This document shows, in pieces, positions 1-10,789 of a stretch of DNA of 64,000 nucleotides. Source of the stretch: Neospora caninum Liverpool (lineage: Eukaryota > Apicomplexa > Conoidasida > Eucoccidiorida > Sarcocystidae); the NCBI RefSeq assembly GCF_000208865.1, contig NC_018388.1, positions 62,001 through 126,000 on the forward strand, written 5' to 3'. Positions within the stretch are counted from its first letter, which is position 1. Each line of letters opens with the position of its first letter. Both the position numbers and the translations under genes were made by a program. The notes under the pieces were generated by a model that worked only from the letters and a program-made list of their open reading frames with translations, was not told the DNA's origin and did not search any database.

Positions 1-1223
1 AAGAAGCGCCCACATGACCACCAGCCCACTCAGCGACGTCACGATGCTGTCGCTCGAGTGGTCCAAGAAGTCGCCGCCTGCCGTGCACTGCCGCAGGCGA
101 CGAGCCTGAAAGCGAAAGACACCGAAAGACACTTAAGAACCGCATGTGTGTATGTACAGCCACTCGCGCAGACGCAGGCGTGCGGCAACGTGGCTCTGTG
201 GACCTTCGCGTTCCCTCTGGAAAGCGCGGTGGGGTACGAAACGCGAAGCGTTTGCCGTCGCCCAGGCTCGCCCCTGCGGGTGACCGTCAAAACGCGGCTT
301 CCGCGCTGTCTAGACAGCCCGCGCTTCGCATCCACCAAGGGTGGTTCTGTCCTCCGCGCGCCTCTGAACGAAGTCGTCGCGAAGCCGGCGCTCCAGGCGC
401 TTCTCCGCTTCCTGATGGAGACAGCGGTTTTGTCCGCGGTCTTTCACACCCAAAATTTTGCGGGCTCCTCGGGCTGCGCGTTGTGCGGGGTCGCGTCGCT
501 GGTCCGCTGACTGGGCCGCGCGGTCCGGCTCTCTCCAGAGACGGGAGCGCTCCCGTCTCTGGAGAGAGCCCCGGCGGCGAGGCAGCGAGGGAGACGTGAA
601 GCTCATCCCGTAACCTCTCACTGAGAAAGCTGGACGGCGCGCCTGTCCCTACGCGCGTCGCATTCTCTCACCTGTTTCCCGTCGACATTGTCTAGGACGG
701 AGTAGAGCATCCAGAGCAGGCCTGCGACTGCCCAGAACGGGGTGTCCGGTTGCGTATCGACTCCCAAAAAGTTGAGGAAAGAAGAGACCGAAGACAGAGA
801 GAGAGCGGGAATGAAGGCGAGGATCCCCTCGCTTTCCTCCTCTGCCCCGGTCTTGCCTCGTGACAGTGCTGCGTCGCCGTTCGCCGACGCACCGAAGCTG
901 TGCCGGTCTGCTTGCCAACAAAAGAACGTGGCGAGGGATGCGCAACAGAGCGCGAGAAAGGAAATGGCGTCTGGGCAGACGGACGGGGGGACCATCCGCA
1001 GACAAATCTGGTCACACAGGGGAGACAGGAAAGCCCGGTAAAACGGGGAGCCTGTGGGGACGGCAGAGACGGGAGGCGGGACGGACGAAAACAAGGGGTC
1101 GGAGGACGGAGAAGATGAGGGTCGACGACAGGGGCGCGACCTGGAAGATGCGGCCTTGCTCGCGGGGCCAGCCGGCGTGGCGGACCCGTGGAGAGAAGCT
1201 GCCTCGGGTGGGGGGGTGCTCAT
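1..1223 (-). CDS. CDP-alcohol phosphotransferase (ethanolamine/choline phosphotransferase-like), partial at 3' end
   Basis: Transfers a phospho-base from a CDP-alcohol to diacylglycerol in membrane phospholipid synthesis (family knowledge: ER/Golgi membrane enzyme). Two exons are visible: 672-1223 (184 codons, start ATG at 1221-1223) and 1-105, which runs off the window. The donor after 672 reads CAG/GTGAG and the acceptor before 105 is TTTCAG; phase is 0. Joining them restores the whole family signature DG-x2-AR-x8-G-x3-D-x3-D: DGKQ at residues 181-184 in exon 1, then ARR at 185, G195, D199 and D203 in exon 2. All catalytic positions are present. The first ~55 residues are Ser/Pro-rich, followed by hydrophobic segments around residues 85-105, 130-150 and 162-178. 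The rest of the protein (further membrane spans) lies outside the window. Ethanolamine versus choline specificity cannot be read. The family call is secure; the first Met is likely but untested. Confidence 0.88.
106..671 (-). other. Intron 1 of the CDP-alcohol phosphotransferase gene
   Basis: This 566-base GT-AG intron splits the active-site motif between Q184 and A185. It holds the perfect 44-bp palindrome at 527-570 and no convincing coding sequence; the open frames through it are shadows in GC-rich DNA. Confidence 0.8.
527..570. repeat. Perfect 44-bp palindrome (22+22, no spacer)
   Basis: The left arm 527-548 is the exact reverse complement of 549-570; the centre is AGC/GCT and the symmetry stops at 526/571. 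It lies inside intron 1 of the CDP-alcohol phosphotransferase gene. In RNA it could fold into a long hairpin and in DNA it could extrude as a cruciform. Confidence 0.95.
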
Positions 1224-4200
1224 GGTGAGGTGGGACCGCGGGAAACCGACGCAGAGGGAACCTGCAGAAAGGAATTATACAGACGCGTTGACAGTCAAAT
1301 TTCACCACGGAAGAGGAGAAACCGCAAGGGAGGCGGTCGAACCTGGAGCGAAGTACCCCTCTCGGAAGCACGCAGGGATCGCGGACTGCGAGCACAGCGG
1401 CTCGTTTTCGAGACCAGGCATGACCGACGGCACACACGCGTTCAAGAAGCGCGAGAGTACGGACTCGCAAGAAACCACGGGGACCCGAGTTTGAGCGGAA
1501 GACTGCCTCCTACCACGGAGACACACACACACACACACACACACGGGGCTTCGTTCTCAGCGTTTCGAGAAAGTCTGAGGCGTGCAGGGGAGGACGCGAA
1601 GTGGGGATGCAGGTGTACAGCTGAAATGGGAAAAACGCAGCCATGCACGACGCGAGGAAGAAAGGAGGGAAGAACTCCCCCCCCAAACGCCGGTCTCAAA
1701 AAAGGAAAAAGAGGACGGGTCTCTGACGGCGCCAAGAATCGAGGAAGGCGACTGCGTTCGGGGGGAGGGAGACGGAAAATGAGCGGAGGCCGAGGAAATC
1801 GAGAGACGCGCTGTACGCGATTAAGGGGAAATTCGTAGAGGCGCGCCGATGGGAAAGAGCAGAGGCTGTCGAGAAAGAGTTGGCCAGATGTGTGGTTCTG
1901 TTGAACAAAAGCGAGGAATTTTCTCAAGACAAGCAGGCAGGCACAAGGCCCGTTTTCTGTTTTTCAGCATACCTAGCCCCCATAAAGTGGAGAATCGCGT
2001 ATCGGTTTGGTACGACCCGACCGTGACTGCGAGAAACGCAGCAAGAAAGCCCGCTGATCGAGAGAACCCCAGCTTCTTTTCCCCGCGTCCTGGCTCGGCG
2101 ATGCGAAGTTCTCTTCCAGTGTGCCGTCTCCGGACGACATCTAAGAGGCAACGAACTCTCTGTATACCGCAGTGGGAAGTGAGGGGAAGGCGGTTCAAGT
2201 CACATCACTGCTGAAAGAGCCTGGAAAGCGTAAGGTCCAATCGACCACGCAGCGGACGTTGAAAGCAATTCCGCCGATAGGGCACTTTTCCCACCGTCTC
2301 GCATCTGTGTTCTCACACTGCTGTGCGGAGAGGCCGCTTTCTCTCCCTCGGCACATGCTCGTCCTCTCCCGTGAGCGTTGCACATCGACAAAGGCGTCGC
2401 CAGGCTTCTGAAACGGACTCCGTGGATAGAAACACCCTCTGTTTTGGCATGTGATTCCTCGTTTCAAACGAAGTCCCGTTCTTCCGGAAAGGGGAATCCC
2501 ACTGTTTGAGGGAGCAACCGTTGCGTTGTGACGGCCTGCAGTGTGTGACGTTTTTTTCTGAGTCCGGGGGCTGAGCATGCAGTTTCGGCGGACACGAGAG
2601 TTACTCCTTGTGCTGTAGCCCCCAGTAGCGGGACAGTGAAAACCCAGACTTTAAAACAAAACACACTTTCGCGAACGGGAGCGCGCAAACTGCATTCGTT
2701 GTACAGAACTGCGTGGACAGGTCCAGCGGACACTCGACTGCTGGGCCAAACCTCCACTTTTCCGACCCGTGCTTTATGCGATAGGCCGTATGGATAATCA
2801 CACGAGACGCGCCAATCGAGCGACGACAGGCCAGTGTATCGCGTTGGAGTATGGAATCCAGAACCCCCGCTTCTTCAACACGGTGGAGAGAACCTGACAC
2901 AGTTAGCAAGTCAGCGGTCAGCCGCTCACACGACAAAGCGTAGATCCATCTGCGTTCGATACGAGTAGGCAGTGCCAGGGAAGACGATGCGCTCGAATGG
3001 CCTCGCTGATATACATAAGTCTCTGGTGTGCTCACGTTCCGGTTTCGCGAGGAGCGGCAAACCTCGAGACAGGTTCATCAGGTGAGGGAGGTAAATCTCA
3101 GCGGTTCATGGTCTCGACCGTTGCAGTGCGCTGTGCCGCCTTCGTTTGCCCGCCACGGTCGCATTCCAGTGCCTGCTGCGTAGGTCACACAGCGTCGCTC
3201 CTGACTTGCTCATCTATTCCTGTACATTCTGCGCCGCAGTTGGGTTCTTCCGCTTCCCCTTCCAGCAGTCAGTTTCCCGATGCCGCTCTCTGTGTCGAAG
3301 GGACTGTCCTCGTCAGACCTTTGCACGCCGGCATACAGCGAACCACATCTTACATGGTAGATTCGCTGCTATCTTACATCTTGCTACCGGATTGGTTCTA
3401 AGGGTATATACGCAGAACTCGTAGGTATGCTTCCACCAAGTGGTGGAGACATGGGTGCGTCTCAACAAGTGGAACGGCTTCCTATTTACTTATGCATCGA
3501 GGCTAGATAAGTTGGATTCTCTTCCACGGGGAGACATGACCCCTTGAATCAGAAGCGACGTGGACACGCCAAACAGCGTTCCTCGAGACTGCCAGAGCAG
3601 GACAATTTGCCCGCGGCACGCATCTGCTTTCTGAGATATTTGGAGGCAGCTCTTGTTGCCGGGGGGAGCACACCATTGCTCGATGGACATCCAGAGAGCG
3701 TGAGTCGTGCGCACGGGGGGGCAAACTAAGTGGACGCATGCACCAGGCTCTTGTGTCACGCCTCGTGTTTTTTGTCTGTGGCAGACGCAACGGAAGGGCA
3801 GTCTCCGGAAAGGTGTAAGCGCGGAGAAACAGCGATTGTGTACACACAGTTTGCCCACCGCCTGAAGGAACTGGAGAGAGTCTGCAGATCTAGTGCCAAG
3901 ACCGACCGAGCGGCCGGCCACAGAGCAGGCGGACCATTTCAGGTGGGAGTTCTGATGCGCGACGGTACAGTGTGTTCCTTAACTTCGAGATTGCTTTCTA
4001 GAGCCAAGAGTTGCTTCGAACGTAAACAGCAAATGAAAGCCGAGCTCTCGTAAATCGGCCAGAGACACGCACAGCTCGACGGCTGTTCGCTGCCTCCGAC
4101 TAGGCAGTGCTTGGGTCCCAAGTTTCTTGTCGTGGGGAAGGTCGACGGTTGAACAGCGCAGGCTCGAGCAAAGCTCCAGTTTGGATTCCGGCTGCGTGAG

Positions 4201-5616
4201 AAAACTCGCCATCGCAGGCTGATAACCAGATGAGGCTTCGTCAGAAGGAGAGGCAGTTGTGGAGAAGCAAGCCGTCGTCCGCCTGGCAACGAGCTGACAC
4301 ATGTCGCACACAGGTAGCAGACAGTGAGTGTTTTGTGGTAGGTGTAGAAAATTTTGTCTGAAAGGGACGGAGCGGTCAGCAAACTGCCGAGGATTCATCG
4401 CTCTGGCATACGAGAAATTGCGAGTCTCCCGCAGGAGACTTCAGCTATTCGAAAACTGAGGTTTCCTGTCGGCGGCTTCTTGGAGAAAGTGTGTGCCGGG
4501 CGAAAAACAGAAGGCTCAGAAGCCGTTGCACTCGTCCGCTTTCGCCACATCATGATAGCACGTATTTCGCTCGATGATGGAGCCAAGCAGCGACGGCCGA
4601 CGGCTGCGGACACACAGCTCAAGTGGCGAGAGTTTCGACGGGTACTACACACGCTGTGGCAAAGCTGACCCCAGCGAGGAGAGACAGTAGCCGTCTCATC
4701 GCTCCGAGACTGGTAAACATCCTTTGTTCAAGTCGGTAAGGGATACTAGCGTTGCCACGTTTGTTTTTGTCTCCGTTTTTTGTGGACTTGTCTTTCTTTG
4801 GCGAATGCGTGGCAAAGAAAGGACTAGCTGGCCGCTGAAATTCCCTTCCCTGAGAGCCGGCCGGCCCCCGTTACCTGTGCGACTTTTTGCGTTCCTAAAA
4901 GATCCCCAACTTTAACTTCATGCCTGGGGGAATGTGCCGTAAATACTCTTTTCCTTCCCTGTTTTCTTTGTCCGGAGACCCCTCTTTTTTCCTCGTTACC
5001 TGAGGAACCAAAAGGGGCGTCCGAGGAGCTGCGACCCATCTTTTTTGGTGAGTTTTCTCGCATGCGTTCGTCTCGGAAACTTGGTTTCCTGCAGACGCCA
5101 CCTTTAAACATAGACAGAGCGTTCTTTTCCTTCTCCACTCTTTCTTTCGCATATTTCCACTCTGCTGTGCTACGGACTGTCTTCCCGGCCGTTCTTCTTC
5201 CCTCCGTTCGTTTCGTGTTTCCCGCGGCGAAAAAGTCGCGGAGACAGCGACGAGGCGCTTGCTGGCCAGTCTCGACTGGTACACTTGCTTGCAGGTGTAC
5301 CCCCCCGATTGGGCCCATCGTTTTCTGTTAGAGGGACCGGAGCATTTAACGGCGGCGGTCGCACTTGGGCAGCCAGCATTCTTCGTTCGCTCTGTACGGT
5401 GTCTCGACGGCGTGGACACCCTCGTGACCGCCCCGAGATGGAGAAAATCTAGGCCGAGGACCATGAACAGGCCAGGCCCCTGCGAGCCTCTCGAGCGACT
5501 CGTTCCTCGAGGGAGGATAGCAGTGGGACGAAGTGGACATTCGCATTTCCTCGCGTGAGCAGCCCAGGCGTTTTCTCTGTCCAGTTCACACTGTTTCGCC
5601 TAAATTTCTCCACGCG
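1224..5616. other. Divergent intergenic region between the CDP-alcohol phosphotransferase and TAF1
   Basis: The two flanking genes are transcribed away from each other, so both promoters and both 5' leaders should lie here. I see an (AC)12 run at 1521-1544 and GCATGC-type hexamers near 2574, 3736 and 5061, a motif class reported in apicomplexan promoters. A heptamer of WGAGACG type, described upstream of Toxoplasma genes, occurs at 1802-1808. None is proven functional here. No open frame in the region has family motifs or a credible exon structure. Confidence 0.6.
1521..1544. repeat. (AC)12 dinucleotide microsatellite
   Basis: Uninterrupted AC repeat about 300 bases upstream of the minus-strand CDP-alcohol phosphotransferase start. 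Confidence 0.95.
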
Positions 5617-8600
5617 ATGGGCACAGACCGGCAGCCCGGGCCTCCGCCAGGAGGTCCGCCCCACTCAGCAGACAGCCAGTCACGGCTGCCTCTCGGCGCA
5701 ACTTCTTTCCCCTCGTATGCTCCGTCGCGTTCTTCGCCGAACGCGCCTTCTTCGGGGCACCTTCTCGGTCCCGCGCCGGCGTCTAACGCACCGCCCTTCT
5801 TTCCACATCGTCTCCCGTTCTCCGCTTCTTCTCTCGCCTCCTCCTCGTATGCGTCCTCGTTTTCCTTCGCTCCTCCCTTCGTCGCCTCCGGCCACGCGCC
5901 AGGCGCCCCACACACTGTCCCCAGACACCCCGCGGCCTTCGGGCCTCTCGGCGCCCCGGCGGCTCCACCCGCCCCGCCCTCGCAGGCGGACCCTGCGGAG
6001 GCGCAGTTCTCGCCAGCTCTCAGTGGAGCGAGCGGCGAGCCTTCTCAGACTGGGCCCATGCGGCGGCCTCCAGGCCTCGTGAATCCTGGGCTGTCAGGCC
6101 AGAAAGACGGCGTGCCGAGACAGGGCGGGAGTGGAAACGCGTCTCTGCCGCTCGCCGAGAAGGACGCCGCGGCGGCGGGAAGGCGAGATCTCACTGGCGC
6201 CCCGTTTGGAGACGGTCAGCAGTTCGAGACCCACCGCATGCAGGCTGCCGCGCCACCGTCGCCCCTCCCCGGCCACACCTACGTCTCTGGCATCTCAGGA
6301 GGGAGGATGCAGCTGTCGCCGGAACAGATCGGCGCAGCCGCCCGATCGGCAGCTGGGGACGTCGAACCCTCTTCGCCGCTGTCCGGCGGCCAGAGCCGCG
6401 CTGCACGTCCTGCCGGTCCGCCCTGGCCGCCCTTTGCCCCGTCGAGTTCCCAGCCGGCTCGGCCGGGGCCCTTGGCGAGTGGCGGGGCTGCGTCCGCGAC
6501 TCGTTCTTCTCCCCCCGTCTCTGCCGACTGTTCTTCGTCTCCAGCTCGTTCGCCTCCGGGCGCGACCTCGCCTTCGCGACGCACCGCGGCGCCGGGGCCA
6601 GGCGCGTCTCCGTCTGCGGACCTGTCTGCAACGGCCCCGACGTGTCCGCTCGCGCCCTCCACCACGCCGCAGGAACTCCTCGACCTCCTCTACCCTGCAG
6701 TCAGCGCCTTCCCAGGACACAGTGCGTCGTGGGCGGCTGCAAAGTCTGGCGCGTTTCTCGCATCGCACGCAGCCGCCTCGGCTGCATCCTCGCGGCGACT
6801 CCCCGCCGCCCAGAAGGGTGCGCTCGGGAGCGCCAGGGACGCCTGCAGCGCAGCGGCGGGCCCCAGCTTGTCGCCTTCCCACTTCCAGCAGCTGCGGTGC
6901 GGCCTCGTGGTGAAGCAGGCTGACCAGCGCGAGCTGTGGAGGCGGTCCTGCGCGGCGGCTTCACTCGGAGCGCAGGCCGCGCATGCGCCCCACACGCCAT
7001 GCACGCGCCTGGGGCTCCGTCCCGCTTCAGGCTCTGACAGCGAAGATGGCTTGGAGGACCGCGTGGCCGCAGAAGCCAGCGAGAGGGAGGCTGAGGGACG
7101 CGCTGCGCGTCTCTCGGGACGCGAACGCGGCCTGGCACTCGCGGGGAGAGCCGCAGGCTGGTTGTGGCAGGGCGACGCGCCTGTGGGGCGACACGACAGG
7201 GATTCCAGATGTCGCCGCTGGACGGAAGAAACCTTGGAACGTGTGTATCTCCTGCGGGAGTACGGCGGCGTCTTTGCAGACGCGTGCGAGAGACCGGACT
7301 CCCTCGCGCTCCTCGGCCCTCTTGGCGCGCCCTCCGGTCCGTTCTCGGCGACGCTCGCGCGACAGTCGCCGTCTGCGTGGCTGCATGTCTCCGCGGGGAT
7401 GTCGCCAGACGCTCTCGCGTCCCTCTTCTGCGCGCCTGCGCCGTGCTCGCCCCTCGCCCTCCTGTCTCCTCGGCATTCGCCTGCGATAGGCACTCTGCCG
7501 CTCGCGCCGGCTCTGGCCGCCGAGTGGCAAGAGCTCTTCTCCTCGCTGCGGCTCGCTGCGTGCACGTTCTGGCTGCTGACTGTGCAGACCGAGGAGGAGA
7601 TCGCTGCGGCCGACCGGCGCTATCGAAAGAAAGTCGAGGTATGGGAGTTGCAGCGGGAAGTCCTGGAGATACAGGACCGGCTGTATCAACACCAACTCCA
7701 GGCGCCTCGGGGAAACAGTTCGTCGCTCGCGCGGCACGCCTGGAAAGTCAAGCGCCGCTTTCTGTTCCACACGTATGCGCAGATTGCGCAAAAGTACCGC
7801 GAAGCGCTGTCCGAGCAGCAACGCGTTTCAGACGTCTCTCCTCAGAACTTCTTCTCTCCCCCGTTCTCGCCGTCGCAACTGTTCGATGCCAGCGAAATTC
7901 TCCCACACGCCCGGCGCTTTGCACACCCCGGCAACTCCTTGCTGACGCTCAGAAACATCGGCTTCCCCCGATGCTGCTGTACAGACGCCGCGACGACCGC
8001 CGCAGCGTCTGGTCCGCTGCGAGCTTTTCGGCGACTTCCCGGGTGCACATCGACCTGCGGATGCCGCGTCTGCGTCTACGGCCTCGCGGGGAGTGGACAC
8101 TCCCCAGAAGAAGGCGAGGCAGGCGCCAGCCTGTTCGAGCGGGAGGCCGCGAGTTCCGAGACGGCTTTTTCGCCGCGCGCGTCGCCGGACGCCTGCCAAA
8201 ACACCCAGCACGAGGACTCGAAACCGCTGTGCGGGGCGTCGGCCGACGGGGAGGCAGCAAAGGGCGTGTCGTCTTTGGGAAGTGGAGAAGGAATCGGGCG
8301 AGGCGGTCCCGCCTCAGCTTCTACAGGCCCCGGCTCGAGAGACAGAGCAGCAGCGGCGATTGGGCAGAAGCCGTGCCATGCTGGCCTCTCCAAGGACGCA
8401 GGGGCCGAGCTTGAACCTTCAAAGGCGCATTCGACATTCGGTGGCGGCGCGGCCGGCGAGGCCTCGCTGGAGGAGGAGCGGACTCGGAGTCTTTCAGTGT
8501 CCTCCACAGGCGACCCCACAGTCAAAGTGAGTGGCGTCAGACACGAGGCTGCGTCCCGGCTTCTTCCGGAGTCGGATGAGAACGCGTACTCGGACGGGAA

Positions 8601-10755
8601 TTCACGAGCCGCGTTTCCGGTGTCTGCGCAGCCTCGTGAGGCCGGCAAAGACGTGCTCGACGCAGGGCCTTCTCTCGCGCCGCTCAGCGCCCTTCGTTCG
8701 GGCTCGCTCCCAGACGACGTCGCGCCGTCGCCGAGTGGACCGCGCACCGCCTCGAACGCGTCTTTCGGGATGGGGCACCCGACCTCTTCGCGAGCGGACC
8801 TCGATGACGAGTTCGAGTTCGACGACGCCGACATGGAGGAGGCGCAGCAACACCCCTCCGGCGCGGGCGCGGGCGCGGACGCTCTGAACCGATCCCTGCT
8901 TCACCCTGGGTCTCGCGCGGCCCCCGCGCAGGCCGAGGCCCAGCCGGCTTCGGCCGGCGCCTCAGGTGTCTCCGCCGGAGGCCCCGGGCCCGGCGCTGTC
9001 TCCGGCGGACTCGGGCCCGCCGATGCACACGGGCGCCACCCGTCGGGCGCGCGCCAAGGTGCGGGCCCGGGCCTCGGCGGGGGAACGCGTCCCGTCGGGG
9101 GCGTCGGGCCTGGGGGCCCGCGGGCTTCGGGCCCCGGGGACTTGGGGACCGCCGCAGGGGCGTCCAGCTCGCCCCAGATGGCCTCGCTTGGAGGGGGGAG
9201 CGGGGTGGGGCGCGACGGTGGGGCCCAGGGCTCGACCGTCGGGGTGGGCCGAGGCCCACAGGCTGTCTCCGGTGTCTCATCTGCGCAGTTTCCAGAAGAC
9301 GAGGGGACCCTCGCCGCCGACGGCAAGGGGTTCGCCGCCCTGCATCCCGTCGTGCTGCGCGAGTCGCTGTGGGGCGAAGTCGAGGGCACTCTGGAGTGCG
9401 ACATGACTCGTGTCCATCGCCTGCTACACTGGAAGAAGAAGGAAGCGGAGACCTTGGCGGTGGCTGCAGCTTCCGCGGCGCGCGGCGCAGCTCAGAAGGC
9501 CCGGACGCGTCTCGACCCCGACAGCGGGGCGACTGAGGATGGCCTTGCGGCGATTTCCAGCGCCGCGACTGCCGCAGCCCTCACCGTCGAGGAAGAAGAA
9601 ACCGCGCTGCTGACCGAGAGGATGGAGCTGCTGAAGCAGGCCGAATCAAATCTCGAGCGCGCCGTCCGCAGTCTCGAAGGCGGCACGTGGAGCGCGGGCG
9701 TGTCAAGCTTCGGGTAAGCGAAAAAAAGAAGCCCCGCAGCCGTTTCACGGGGAAGTGCCGATTCCTCTCGCGTCGCAGAGTTTCCAGGAATAGAGGTCTG
9801 TGGTTCATACTGTATCGCATGCACTGTGGCGGCGCGCTACGTCTCGAGAGTGCTTCCGGGCGAGAGCCTCTCCACTGCGAGTTCCAGTCTCTTCTAGACA
9901 CACGACACGGTTAGGTTTCCAAGAGCTGACCACAGTGCAATTGGTCGCCTCTTTTTCTGGAACCGAAAACGGGGCGGAGAGACGCTCACCCTCGCGCCTC
10001 GCATGCGGGCTCGCTTCTCCCTCGAGAGGTCTCGCTGGCGGTCGCCGCTTGAGTACAAAGCCGCTCCGGGTGGAAATATCCGAGAAAGAAAAGACACCCG
10101 TGGCGTGTTTCGTGAAGAAGAGACCGACGCGAGGCAGCGAACTGTTCATCCCGGCCTTGGACTTTCCTGTTGTTTCGATGGCGCCTCTATATCGCGCGGC
10201 TGTGAAGCGGGCTGTGTTTCCCCGGCCGCAACCCTCTCGGGCGTGCCTGCGTGTCTCGCTTCGTCTCTTCTGCCTGCAGGCCGACAGCTTCTGCGCTCGC
10301 GAAGGCCTCACCTTTCGATATGCCTCTCCGCCACCAACAACAGGCCGAGCGCTTTCTCTTTCTCTTTCTCTCGGCCTCTTATCTGCTCCCCCCCGCGCCG
10401 GCCGCCTCTGCTTTGCCGCGGGTTGAAGAGCTGCCGGACTCGCCGCCTGGCTCTTCGTCCAGGGCGTTTTTCGTGGCGAAGGCAGGCAAATCCGAGAAGA
10501 GCGCTCCCCTCGCTTCTTGCTTCGAACGCGAAGAGAAGGCGTATCGCGGGTCCCAGGACGCGCTTCTCTCCTGCGTCTTCTTCGATCTGAACGATGACCT
10601 CCTCTTCCGCCTCAATGAAGAACTCCCAGAAAAAACTCCCCAGGCAAGAAACGCGCGTCCTGACACGACGAAACACGCGAAGCGTGCTGTACCTACCTAT
10701 ACATATTTATATGTATATATATATGTATTTACATATATATATACATATATATACA

Positions 10756-10789
<34 letters not shown>

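Noticed and set aside
2150..2205. B-box-like GGTTCAAGTC
   Set aside because: No A box upstream and no acceptor stem complementarity.
7027..8414. Long alternative frames on both strands inside TAF1 exon 1
   Set aside because: They are shadows of a GC-rich codon-biased exon; only the frame from 5617 continues in phase into the TAF1 core.
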